NCBI GenBank assembly: GCA_040081265.1
Contig: JBEBGV010000001.1
Location: 62,001-126,000 of the forward strand
From: JBEBGV01 sp040081265
GTDB taxonomy: Bacteria > Acidobacteriota > Vicinamibacteria > Vicinamibacterales > UBA2999
Reading direction: 5' to 3'
DNA length: 64,000 bases
Shown here: one piece after another, positions 25,387-33,454 of the stretch
Numbering within the stretch: the stretch's first letter is position 1
Layout: each line of letters begins with the position of its first letter
Notes under the pieces: generated by a model
The model's input: the letters and a program-made list of their open reading frames with translations, nothing else
Told to the model about the DNA's origin: nothing
Database searches by the model: none
Translations under genes and position numbers: made by a program

Positions 25387-26183
25387 GCGAACGTCCACAC
25401 CTGATAGCCGTCGCGGAGCTCGCGCAGAAATGTCGCGAGGATCCACGACGGCACCTTCACCGTTCCTGCTTCCCGCGCACGTCCCACAATCGAGGCGTTA
25501 GCCACCGCACGGTAGCCCGCCGCTTCAATTGACTCCTTCGGATGCGAGCTGCCGAACTCGAACTCGGCGCCCATCTGGCTGAGTTCCCGTCGCAGCGAAC
25601 GACTGAAACGTCGGCAGAACGCCTGCGTCATCACATCGCAGATGAAGGTGGCATCGGGCAGGTGCGTGCGGATGGCGCGCGCCGTCTCGGTGAGCGCCGC
25701 AGGCGTCAGGTACATGCTGACGCCCTCCATCACGACGATCGCATCATCATCTCCGGCAAACGGAGCCAACGCTGCCGCAACCTGCGCGCCACCGAGGTCC
25801 ACCGGTACCCGCGTGAGCGCGTTTGGAGCGCTCGCCGCAGGCAGCTTCTGTTCCTTGAAGTCCACGACCTCCGCGCTGTCAAACTCCCACCAGCGCCCGC
25901 CGGTGAGCCGGTAGGCGCGCGTGTCGAAGCCTGCCCCCAGCAGCAATACGCGCCGCTGAGGGTTCGCCTTCAGCGCGTCGCGCAGCAGGTCGTCGATCAG
26001 TCGGTGACGTGCGACGTTGCTGGCCGACGACCCGCTCTGGCGGAGCATCGGCCGCAACTGGGCACGAATGTCATCATCGAGAAAGCGTGCGGCGAAGGTA
26101 TCGCCGCACACAGGTCGCACGCGCTCCGCGTCGTCAGCGCGGAGCGCGCAGCAATAGAACGCCGTTCGGGCGACCGGCGTCAC
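25383..26183 (-). CDS. Leucine-carboxyl-methyltransferase-family SAM methyltransferase
   Basis: The 266-residue protein has the family's signatures: N-terminal VARTAFYCCALRADD, RHRLIDDLL, the SAM loop VLLLGAGFDTRAYRL (about residue 80), WWEFDSAEVVDFKEQ, IVVMEGVSMYLTPAAL and FICDVMTQAF. This PPM1/LCM-like group methylates carboxyl or hydroxyl groups of small molecules in bacteria; the substrate here is unknown. It overlaps the upstream MBL lipoprotein gene by 4 bp and is thus the second gene of a two-gene operon. Confidence 0.85.
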   Translation of the reverse strand: MTPVARTAFYCCALRADDAERVRPVCGDTFAARFLDDDIRAQLRPMLRQSGSSASNVARHRLIDDLLRDALKANPQRRVLLLGAGFDTRAYRLTGGRWWEFDSAEVVDFKEQKLPAASAPNALTRVPVDLGGAQVAAALAPFAGDDDAIVVMEGVSMYLTPAALTETARAIRTHLPDATFICDVMTQAFCRRFSRSLRRELSQMGAEFEFGSSHPKESIEAAGYRAVANASIVGRAREAGTVKVPSWILATFLRELRDGYQVWTFA

Positions 26184-27601
26184 TTCTGGCCGATGAACTT
26201 CCTGAGCTCGGCGATCGGCACTGCGCCGCGGCCGTGAATGGGCGCAATCGTCGCCACGTTCAGCTTCAGCCGTCCGATTTCTTCGTACAGCTTGACCGCG
26301 TTGGGTGGCGGCATCGCCGGAACAGGCGCGTCCGCCGGACCAGGGCTGTAGGCGTCGGCTTCGACGAGGATGCGCGGACCAGGCAGATAGATCAGCGTGT
26401 ACTCGTTGGTGTGGGTGTCGCCGGCTGTCGCATAGATCTCGATCCTCTGCTTGCCGTCGGTCAATTCGAACTTGTCTGACACTGGCTGGAAGAGGGGTGC
26501 CTTCTGTGCCTTCGACTGCGAGTCTGGCGCGACCGTGGCGGGCGCCACCAGAGTCTTCTCGAAGTACGGGACGTTGGACGCGTGCGTCACGATGGTCACG
26601 CCTTCGGCTGCGTACGTTCGCAGGCCGCCCGTGTGGTCGAAATGATGGTGCGTCGTCAGCACGTAGCGAATCGGCTTGGTCGGCACCAGCTTGCGCGCTT
26701 CGGCGAGAACGGCCAGCGAACGCTCTTCAGTCTGTGGCGCCTCGATCACCGCCACGTTGTCGGCGAACTCGACGACGAGGCTGTGGTGGGAGCCGCCGGT
26801 GAGATGCCAGACGCCGGGTGCAAGCAGCGTGCTGGTGACCGTGACGGGCGGGATAGTGGCCGCAGCCACTGCCTCAGGCACGGGCAGTTCGAGCCCGGGA
26901 TTTGCGGCGACCTCGGAGATGGCCAGATCCCAGGACGGAAAGCCGCCCTCTTCGATGGCAATCTTCGCCGGGAACTTGATGCCGTTGAAGTCCTTGTAGT
27001 CGCTGTAATTGGCGATGCGGGCGGTGTCGCCCATCACCGGGTTGGCGATCGTCGTGGACACGCGAGTGACCAGATTGTCTGCGCCGATCGTGCCCTCGAC
27101 CTTGTACTTCCCGAGCGCGGTAAAGGAGACGACGCTCGGTGCAGTGCCTTCGCTCGGCGCCAGCGTTGCGTTGCCTGCTGCCAGCGCGCCCTTCACGAAG
27201 CCATGCGGGGTGAGCCAGATCTGCAGCTGACGATCCTCAGCCGCCGCCAGCTGTGGCACCGGGCCATTGGCGCCGATGTTCCAGGCCTTGTCGCCCACAA
27301 CCTCGGTGTTCTGCTGCTGTCCGCCGAACACCGCCTGCGCAAACGTCATCTCCTCGCGGGACGCGCGCTTGTCGTAGTCGATCGTCCGCGCGTAGGCCGT
27401 CAGATCACGACGTGGCCACGCCTCGCCTGCTGTCAGCGCCTGCCCGACGAACGTGTTCATCCCCGTGCCCGAGTACCTGATAGACGTTGGATTGCCCATC
27501 GCCTGCTGCGCATCCTGCAGCACACTCGTCGCCGTCTTCGGTTGCGAACAGGCGGCGGTGAAGATCACCACGCCGGCCGCGAGCCATCGCCACTGTCTCA
27601 T
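26180..27601 (-). CDS. Metallo-beta-lactamase-fold lipoprotein
   Basis: The 473-residue protein starts at 27601 (GGAGG ribosome site) with a lipoprotein signal ending FTAAC. An N-terminal 230-residue region (VLQDAQQAMGNPTSIRYSGTG ... YSDYKDFNGIKFPAKIAIEEGG) is a conserved extension seen in such proteins. The MBL domain follows: VIEAPQTEER, the metal motif THHHFDHTGGLRTY (H-x-H-x-D-H variant, THHHFDH), VTHASNVPYF, AGDTHTNEYTLIYLPGPRILVEADAY, and IHGRG near the C-terminus. It is a probable zinc hydrolase anchored in the envelope, and the substrate is unknown. It is coupled to the downstream methyltransferase. Confidence 0.85.
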   Translation of the reverse strand: MRQWRWLAAGVVIFTAACSQPKTATSVLQDAQQAMGNPTSIRYSGTGMNTFVGQALTAGEAWPRRDLTAYARTIDYDKRASREEMTFAQAVFGGQQQNTEVVGDKAWNIGANGPVPQLAAAEDRQLQIWLTPHGFVKGALAAGNATLAPSEGTAPSVVSFTALGKYKVEGTIGADNLVTRVSTTIANPVMGDTARIANYSDYKDFNGIKFPAKIAIEEGGFPSWDLAISEVAANPGLELPVPEAVAAATIPPVTVTSTLLAPGVWHLTGGSHHSLVVEFADNVAVIEAPQTEERSLAVLAEARKLVPTKPIRYVLTTHHHFDHTGGLRTYAAEGVTIVTHASNVPYFEKTLVAPATVAPDSQSKAQKAPLFQPVSDKFELTDGKQRIEIYATAGDTHTNEYTLIYLPGPRILVEADAYSPGPADAPVPAMPPPNAVKLYEEIGRLKLNVATIAPIHGRGAVPIAELRKFIGQK

Positions 27602-27643
27602 CTCGTGCCTCCGGAAAAGTTGCAAACGGTGAATCATATCTCT

Positions 27644-28534
27644 ATGCCACGACGCGCGAGCCCTCCGGCCGAGGTAGATGTCACAGAGTCCCTGGTGCGG
27701 GCTCTTCTCGAAGAACAGCACCCTGACCTCGCGGCCCTGCCTCTCACCGCTGCAGGCGCCGGGTGGGACAACGCGCTCTTCCGGCTTGGGGATTCCTTCG
27801 CGGTGCGGCTGCCTCGCCGCGCCGTGGCCGAACCGGGTCTGCTCAACGAGCAACGATGGCTGCCACAACTCGCCCCACGACTACCGCTTCCGGTGCCCGC
27901 GGCGGTCCGGCTCGGCGTCCCAGGTTGCGGCTACCCCTGGAGCTGGTCCGTCACACCGTGGTTTGAGGGCAGGGTCATCGAAGGTCCCACGCTGGGGCAC
28001 AAGGCCGCGACGACGCTCGGCCAGTTTCTCGCTGCGCTGCATGTGCCCGCGCCGTCCGACGCGCCGGTCAGTCCATTCCGTTCCGTGGCGCTTGCCTCAC
28101 GTGATGAGCGGTTGCGCAGCAACGTTGCGGACCTCGAGGGCATCGTGGATGGCGGTCGGGTTCTGAGGTGCTGGGATGAGTGGCGACGTGCGACCCCCTG
28201 GCCGGGACCGCCCCTCTGGGTGCACGGCGACCTGCATCCGTACAACGTTCTCGTCTCTGGCGACGACTTCGCGGCCGTGATCGATTTTGGTGACGTGTGT
28301 GCGGGAGATCCCGCTGTTGATCTCGCGGCCGGGTGGATGCTGTTCGCAGCGGCGGCTCGAGCGACGTTTCGCGCCGCGTACCGTCAGGAGGCCGTAGACG
28401 ACGAGCAGCTCTGGATACGGGCGCGTGGCTGGGCGCTGGTGCTCAATCTCGTCTGGCTGGTTCAAGCTGCCGATGACGAACCGACGACGCGTCAGACGCT
28501 GGCGACGATAGAAGGACTGGTGGGTGGTGACTAG
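27644..28534 (+). CDS. Aminoglycoside-phosphotransferase-family kinase
   Basis: The 296-residue protein starts at MPRRASPPAEVDVTESL (27644), 42 bp from the divergent MBL gene. It has the kinase-like APH fold: an N-lobe with AAGAGWDNALFRLGDSFAVRLPRRA and the glutamate in LLNEQRWLPQL, a GHKAATTLGQFLAALH helix, catalytic loop VHGDLHPYNVLV (HGDxxxxN) and metal site VIDFGDVCAGDPAVDLA. It may phosphorylate a small molecule or an antibiotic; resistance cannot be concluded from sequence. The C-terminus is followed by a short tandem repeat. Confidence 0.88.
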   Translation: MPRRASPPAEVDVTESLVRALLEEQHPDLAALPLTAAGAGWDNALFRLGDSFAVRLPRRAVAEPGLLNEQRWLPQLAPRLPLPVPAAVRLGVPGCGYPWSWSVTPWFEGRVIEGPTLGHKAATTLGQFLAALHVPAPSDAPVSPFRSVALASRDERLRSNVADLEGIVDGGRVLRCWDEWRRATPWPGPPLWVHGDLHPYNVLVSGDDFAAVIDFGDVCAGDPAVDLAAGWMLFAAAARATFRAAYRQEAVDDEQLWIRARGWALVLNLVWLVQAADDEPTTRQTLATIEGLVGGD

Positions 28535-28600
28535 TGAGTTCCTAGTTCCTGGTTCCTGGTTCCTAGTTCCTGGTTGCTGGTTGCTGGTTGCTGGTTGGGA
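28535..28600. repeat. 7-bp tandem repeat array (GGTTCCT / GGTTGCT)
   Basis: About nine degenerate heptads with units such as AGTTCCT, GGTTCCT and GGTTGCT run from the end of the phosphotransferase gene into a REP copy. A similar array lies at 39859-39895. It is non-coding and is the kind of slippage repeat found between genes in this sort of genome. Confidence 0.8.
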
Positions 28601-28601
28601 C

Positions 28602-28630
28602 GTACGTAGGCCGGGTCCGAAGGACCCGGC
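28602..28630. repeat. REP-like palindrome, copy 7
   Basis: GTACGTAGG is followed by CCGGGTCC-GAA-GGACCCGG. It directly adjoins the heptad array, between convergent gene ends (phosphotransferase and the 28645 gene). Confidence 0.85.
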
Positions 28631-28644
28631 GTTCACGGGCGCCG

Positions 28645-29148
28645 CTACGATCCCGACCGCGGGGTCTTCCAGATGCCCCGACCTGAGTCGGTGGACACTG
28701 GACCGCGCGGTGCGGCAGTCCGCGGCTGCGGGCGCGACGAGGGAACGAAGTGTTCGGATGGAAATTCTTCGAGTCCGGCAACGGCGTCATCCGTTCCCGT
28801 GGCGCGCAGGGTCGAGGGTTCAGCCGGCATGTCCGGGACGAGCATGGGAAAGGCGGGCGAGGGACCGCGACGTTCCTCGACCTCGGCGACGCGACGGGCA
28901 CCGGCGCTTTCGGCTTCAGAGACCATCGACGACGCGGCCGAGCGCACGCGGGCAACGGCCGTCAGAACCGTAATCAGGTTGAGTCCCGCCAGCACGACGG
29001 CCGACGCGCGGTCGTCCTGCCAGAGCATCGCCGCCAGGGTGACGATGTCAGCGAGTGCAATGACGGTAAGAAAGCCGATCAGTCGGCGCCTGGCGCCAGA
29101 AGACACCTGCATTCTTGGTGTAATCGGCTTTTTCGCGTCGGACCACAC
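28645..29148 (-). CDS. Hypothetical two-helix membrane protein
   Basis: The protein has 167 residues from GTG 29148; ATG 29112 is an alternative start and would lose 12 residues. Two hydrophobic helices (LIGFLTVIALADIVTLAAMLW and SAVVLAGLNLITVLTAVARV) precede a long hydrophilic, probably disordered tail rich in Pro, Ser, Glu and Arg. It follows the glycosylation-operon unknown with a 15-bp gap and may be its last gene. No family recognised. Confidence 0.6.
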   Translation of the reverse strand: MWSDAKKPITPRMQVSSGARRRLIGFLTVIALADIVTLAAMLWQDDRASAVVLAGLNLITVLTAVARVRSAASSMVSEAESAGARRVAEVEERRGPSPAFPMLVPDMPAEPSTLRATGTDDAVAGLEEFPSEHFVPSSRPQPRTAAPRGPVSTDSGRGIWKTPRSGS

Positions 29149-29163
29149 CTCTGCTTGTTCAGC

Positions 29164-29907
29164 CTATCTGTTCTCCTTGTGAGCTGACCACCGCAGGAGG
29201 CCTCGCACGATTCCATACTCTTCACGGGTGAGTCTTTCGCGCAACGATCGCTGGCGCCATGCGAGACCGTCCGCGTTCCACACACACACGTCCCGGCCTG
29301 AGATCGCTTGGATGATGTGCTCCAACGATTCGCCTCGGCCGGACCGTGAGGGATCGAGGACAAACGTCGCACGCCACCGTGTCGCGCCGACCAGGCTGCG
29401 AAGAGTCGACGTGCGGAACGGTTCGAAGCGTGGGTAAAGCAGAGACGAGAGCTCAAGGCCGAGGGTACGGCTGAGTTCAGTCAGAGTGGACTCGTCCCGG
29501 CGATGGCATAGAACCGTGACGGGATGGGCCAGCTTGCAGGCGGCGAGGCGAGCGAGCAACGCGTGAAGCACAGGCCACGGGCCAGATCGGATGACAAGCA
29601 CCGGGCCTTCCACCAAATCTACACTGACCTGCTCCTCGACCTGCGGTGCTGCCTCAAGCAACGCCGCAAAGACCCGCTGTAGCGCCACCTCGAGGGGAAG
29701 CGTCGGGTCGATCGTGCTTCTCGAGGAGCGCATGCTCGGCAGGAGCGTCCACGGAGCCGCAGCGGTCAACCGACGCCGAACCCGACGCGACGACACAGGC
29801 GTCTCGACAACACTCCGCGCCGCCAACGTGGCTGCACGCATTCGGGCGTGCAGGGCAGCCGTATCTTGTGAGTTTCTTCTTCTTACGAGTTCGTCGCACG
29901 GGCTCAT
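29164..29907 (-). CDS. Unknown protein of the glycosylation operon
   Basis: The 247-residue protein starts at ATG 29907, overlapping the stop of the glycosyltransferase by one base (TGATG). A basic N-terminal 60 residues precede an alpha/beta section (GPVLVIRSGPWPVLHALLARLAACKLAHPVTVLCHRRDESTLTELSRTLGLELSSLLYP ... RATFVLDPSRSGRGESLEHIIQAISGRDVCVWNADGLAWRQRSL). The GPVLVIRSGPWPVLHALLARL stretch recalls the nucleotide- or sugar-binding start of GT-B glycosyltransferases, but the length is too short for a full enzyme. Tight linkage suggests a role in the same glycan pathway. I do not recognise a named family. Confidence 0.6.
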   Translation of the reverse strand: MSPCDELVRRRNSQDTAALHARMRAATLAARSVVETPVSSRRVRRRLTAAAPWTLLPSMRSSRSTIDPTLPLEVALQRVFAALLEAAPQVEEQVSVDLVEGPVLVIRSGPWPVLHALLARLAACKLAHPVTVLCHRRDESTLTELSRTLGLELSSLLYPRFEPFRTSTLRSLVGATRWRATFVLDPSRSGRGESLEHIIQAISGRDVCVWNADGLAWRQRSLRERLTREEYGIVRGLLRWSAHKENR

Positions 29908-31196
29908 CAGACGTTCTCTCCGTCGAGGACCATGGCATAGGCATCGACCGTCACGGCCGACGCCAGCAGGCTTTCGACATTCATCGACGACGACGGCCGT
30001 TCCGCGCTTTCAAGGATGTCGAGGTAGCGCGGGTGGACGGCCGTCCCGGTGTCACAGGTTGTCAGCAGGTGCGCACGCAGTACGCGACCGAGCGGCGCAA
30101 GAGACGCGCGATTCGACGTACACCATCGCAGGGCTCCTGCGACGCCGTCGGCGTCCGCGCGGTCTTCCACGAAGAGCGGATACTCGGTTGGAAAGACGTC
30201 GCCCACAGCCCGACCGCGTGTGACGACTACAGGCAGCCCGGCCGCCGCTGCTTCAAGCCAGGCGTAGCCAAACGGCTCTTCGTGTTTCAGGAGAAGAACG
30301 GCGACGTCGTATCCGGCGAGACGTGCCATCAAGTCATCTTTCTCGAGCCGCCCGACCAGACGGACACGGTCTTCCAGGCCACGCGCCTTGAGGTCTGCGC
30401 CTAGCTGTTCGGCGTACGTCGTCGCCGCGGGGCCGATGATGTCCAGCGTAAAAGACGGCGAATCGGGAACATCCGCAAATCGACTCAAACCCCTGATGAG
30501 CTGTGACACGCCCTTCATCGGTTCCACCTGGCCGAAGTACACGAACCGCAGCGGGCCGCCGTGCCGACCCGGCTCCGCCTGTGAGGGCATCGCGGCAAAG
30601 TCGACACCGTTCGACACGAGATGATGGGTGCGGTAGCGTCCAACGACTGAGTTCATCTCTCGCACGTGCGACGCACAGGAGATCGCGGTCATACTCTGCT
30701 TCATCCGAGCCGCGCGCGCCAGCCAGTGTATGGGGCGACGATATCCGACCAGATAACTGTCAACGTCGTCCATCAGATGGATGAGAACCGGCACTGCGGC
30801 GCTCAGGGCGGTTTCCAGCACGCCGATTGGCCCAATTCCTATCGGGTTCCCTATCCAGATGCGATCGGGACGGAAGCGTTCGATCTCCGCGCGCAACGCG
30901 ACGACATTCGCCCTCAGCACTCCGCCGAAGGCGTCCGTTCGCTGCTGACGCCACGCGCTTGAGTGCGCAAGACGACCAGCCAGGTCTGACTCGTACGCCA
31001 AGACCGGCTCGAACACCTGGCGCACGCTGACGTCGGCGACCGGCCGCGTCTTGTTCAACACGCCGACGGCGGTCGAGGTGACGACCTCGACCTCGTGACC
31101 CGCCTTGATGAATGCACGCGCGACATCGAGCATTCCGAGCTCGTAGCCCCCGCGTACGTGGGGGGGAAAGATGTTGGAAATGATCATCACGCGCAT
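29907..31196 (-). CDS. GT4-family glycosyltransferase
   Basis: The 429-residue protein begins MRVMIISNIFPPHVRGGYELGMLDVARAFIKAGHEVEVVT, the usual GT4 N-domain. The donor-binding C-domain shows RFVYFGQVEPMKGVSQLIRGL, VRLVGRLEKDDLMARLAGYDVAVLLLKHEEPFGYAWLEAAAAGLPVVVT, with the EPFGYAWLEAAAAGLP (E-x7-E) nucleotide-sugar motif. It overlaps the preceding glycosyltransferase by 10 bp and the following unknown by one base. It transfers a sugar from an activated donor to a growing glycan in the cytoplasm; linkage and sugar are unknown. Confidence 0.9.
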   Translation of the reverse strand: MRVMIISNIFPPHVRGGYELGMLDVARAFIKAGHEVEVVTSTAVGVLNKTRPVADVSVRQVFEPVLAYESDLAGRLAHSSAWRQQRTDAFGGVLRANVVALRAEIERFRPDRIWIGNPIGIGPIGVLETALSAAVPVLIHLMDDVDSYLVGYRRPIHWLARAARMKQSMTAISCASHVREMNSVVGRYRTHHLVSNGVDFAAMPSQAEPGRHGGPLRFVYFGQVEPMKGVSQLIRGLSRFADVPDSPSFTLDIIGPAATTYAEQLGADLKARGLEDRVRLVGRLEKDDLMARLAGYDVAVLLLKHEEPFGYAWLEAAAAGLPVVVTRGRAVGDVFPTEYPLFVEDRADADGVAGALRWCTSNRASLAPLGRVLRAHLLTTCDTGTAVHPRYLDILESAERPSSSMNVESLLASAVTVDAYAMVLDGENV

Positions 31197-32281
31197 CTGG
31201 AAGTGTCCTCAATGCGCGCGCAGACACGCGGCCAATAATCGTCCCATGCGAACTTGGCAGCGAGTGACTCGCGTGCCGCAGTGATACGCTCTCGGCGTCC
31301 GTTGGCCGGCAGGGCGGCGAGACGGCTCAGACAGCCGCGCAATCCCTGCGTGTCCCCTTCGTGGAAGGTCCAATCGGTGAGGCCAACGCTCCCCATTACC
31401 TCGCGGTACGCGGGAACGTCTGACGCGACGGGCAACGTGCCGTCGCGTAAGGCCTCGCAGAGCACGAGGCCCAACAGTTCCGGTTGCTCAATCAGCCGTC
31501 CGTCGAAGAGCTGATGAGTTGAAGCGCTAATCAGTCCGGTGGTCTGCTTGATCAGCTGCCGCACGTCAGCCCGGGGGAGGCATCCGTGGAACTGCACGTG
31601 TTTGTCCCGCCCGCGCTCCCGCAAGAATGAAGCATACGCATCGTCTGGAGCTGGGCCGACGATGTGAAGCACTTCGTCAGGCTCAAGAGCGTCGATCGTG
31701 GTTTCCAGCCCTTTGTGCGGCAGCACGCGACCGAGCGCCAGGTACTCGTGGCCTCGCCGGTCGCAATCATCGATCACGCCCAGGTCGCTTCGCCAGATCG
31801 CGGCATGCGCCCACGAGGCGTGCCGCGCGTAGGCTCCGGCTCGTCGCGCGGCGTACGCCGAGATCTCGACGACGTGGTGCCGGTGACACGGCTGATATAG
31901 GTCGGTAAACACTGCTCGCAGTGGCTCGAAGCCAAGCGACGTTAAGAGTAGGTCCTGATCCGAGGCAGTTGACGCAATCACGTCGAACACGAGATCCGTC
32001 GCCAGGTACTGATGAACCCACACGCGGTCGCGATCCGCGAGTCGTGTCAGCAACTCGGACCACTCAATTACATCGGGAGACCCATCAGAACGGAGGTCAG
32101 TCCAGACGAACGGCGTAGACAAGCGAGTAGTCAGATTTGTCTGCGCGGGCGGCACGCGGACGGGCGCGGCCAAGATGACATCGTCCCCACTGGCAGCAAT
32201 CGCCTGGGCGGTTTCGAGGGTGTACAACTCGCCTCCGCCTGTTACGTCGAGCGGCAAGAGGCTGATCAACGCCACGTTCAT
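31187..32281 (-). CDS. GT4-like glycosyltransferase
   Basis: The 364-residue protein begins MNVALISLLPLDVTGGGELYTLETAQAIAASGDDVILAAP. It continues with the C-terminal features YLALGRVLPHKGLETTIDAL, VQFHGCLPRADVRQLIKQTTGLISASTHQLFDGRLIEQPELLGLVLCEALRDGTLPVASDVPAYREVMG, where LGLVLCEALRDG corresponds to the donor-site glutamate loop. The N-domain is shorter than usual. The start overlaps the FkbM gene stop by 4 bp and its stop overlaps the next glycosyltransferase by 10 bp. Confidence 0.85.
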   Translation of the reverse strand: MNVALISLLPLDVTGGGELYTLETAQAIAASGDDVILAAPVRVPPAQTNLTTRLSTPFVWTDLRSDGSPDVIEWSELLTRLADRDRVWVHQYLATDLVFDVIASTASDQDLLLTSLGFEPLRAVFTDLYQPCHRHHVVEISAYAARRAGAYARHASWAHAAIWRSDLGVIDDCDRRGHEYLALGRVLPHKGLETTIDALEPDEVLHIVGPAPDDAYASFLRERGRDKHVQFHGCLPRADVRQLIKQTTGLISASTHQLFDGRLIEQPELLGLVLCEALRDGTLPVASDVPAYREVMGSVGLTDWTFHEGDTQGLRGCLSRLAALPANGRRERITAARESLAAKFAWDDYWPRVCARIEDTSRCA

Positions 32282-33342
32282 GGGAAGACCTCGGCAATGC
32301 GCGTTTGATCCCGAGCCAATACCAACTCGGAGTTACACCAGTCATCGAGCTGGCTGACGTCCATGACGCGGGACACGGCAAGTTGATCCGTTCGACGCCA
32401 CACCTGAAAGCCGTGCGTGGCGAAGGTGTCCATCAGGCCACGAAGGTCCGCGCCAGCGCCGCACAACGCGGGCGGGTTCCACTCGAGCAACACGATTGTC
32501 CTGGGCGTCACGTGCTCTCGAAAGAAGCGGCGGCCGCCCTCCCAGATCATCGCCTCACTCCCCTCCGCGTCGATCTTGATGCAGTCGAACGACTCCCGCT
32601 CGTTGGCGAATACTTCATCGAGCGTGGTCATCGGCACGACACAGTCGGTTGGTCGCTCATGCCACTCGTTGAGGAGCCGTTGAGGGAGTGTTGAAAGGGT
32701 TGAACCACCCTGGTTGTGGCGGAACGTATGAAGGGTCACCTCGCCGGGTCGGTCGCCAAGCGCGGTCTGGTGGAGCGTGCAGACATGGCTGAAATTGTTG
32801 AGGCGCACATTGCGGGCGAGCACGTCGTGCGTCCCGGGGTTGGGTTCGAAGGCGTGGACGTGCCCACCCGCGCCAGCGAGTGCTGCCCCCAGGAGCGTGA
32901 AATAGCCGATATTCGCTCCAATGTCGAGGAAGCGGTCGCCTGGACGGATGACGCGCTGCAGGAGACTTGTCGTCGGTTCGTCCCATAGGCGATGCAACAA
33001 CAGCGACGGCGTGATCTGCAGGTCATCCGCAAAGCCAATGAGTGGAAGTGCGTGGGCGGTAGGCATGAAGATCAGCCCATCCCCCAGGTAGGTCGCTGCA
33101 GGTCCGGGGTTAGCAACGATGGACATCACTCGCAGCAGGTCGCGCTCGAGGCCCGCCAGTCTGTCGTCTACTGCGGCGTCGTGCGGTGCCGCCAGCGCAC
33201 GTTCGATGGTGCCCCACGTGCGCCCGCCGTCAACGGACAAGGACACGTCTCGGAGTGCGTCGAGCGCCTGCTGAAGGTGGCGGCCTTCAAGGCGTTGGGT
33301 TGCGGACGAACTCGGCCGCTGCAACTGCTCGGTATGTGACAT
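32278..33342 (-). CDS. FkbM-family methyltransferase
   Basis: The protein has 354 residues from MSHTEQLQRPSS (33342); a start at 33426 would overlap the divergent gene. A helical N-terminal 130 residues precede the SAM domain: DRFLDIGANIGYFTLLGAALAGAGGHVHAFEPNPGTHDVLARNVRLNN (motif I DIGANIGYF), VPMTTLDEVF, FDCIKIDAEGSEAMIWEGG and IVLLEWNPPAL. FkbM enzymes O-methylate sugars or polyketides, and this one probably caps or decorates the glycan built by the neighbouring glycosyltransferases. It is first in the minus-strand operon and divergent from the Maf-like gene, with about 110 bp between starts. Confidence 0.88.
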   Translation of the reverse strand: MSHTEQLQRPSSSATQRLEGRHLQQALDALRDVSLSVDGGRTWGTIERALAAPHDAAVDDRLAGLERDLLRVMSIVANPGPAATYLGDGLIFMPTAHALPLIGFADDLQITPSLLLHRLWDEPTTSLLQRVIRPGDRFLDIGANIGYFTLLGAALAGAGGHVHAFEPNPGTHDVLARNVRLNNFSHVCTLHQTALGDRPGEVTLHTFRHNQGGSTLSTLPQRLLNEWHERPTDCVVPMTTLDEVFANERESFDCIKIDAEGSEAMIWEGGRRFFREHVTPRTIVLLEWNPPALCGAGADLRGLMDTFATHGFQVWRRTDQLAVSRVMDVSQLDDWCNSELVLARDQTRIAEVFP

Positions 33343-33454
33343 CGTGAACTGCGCTTTCGTCTCTCGGAAGAATCGATGTCCGCACTGAGGTGCAAGCCGA
33401 ATGCCGGAGTGTGGTCGCTGGAACATGCCTTGCTTCGGGTTAGCCGGAGACTTG

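Noticed and set aside
27644..28534. Antibiotic resistance determinant
   Set aside because: The APH-family kinase fold is shared by many metabolic kinases. No resistance-specific feature or mobile context is visible around it.
33401..33454. Upstream start for the Maf-like gene
   Set aside because: The 18 extra residues overlap the divergent FkbM leader and lack a ribosome site. The start at 33455 has GGAGA upstream.
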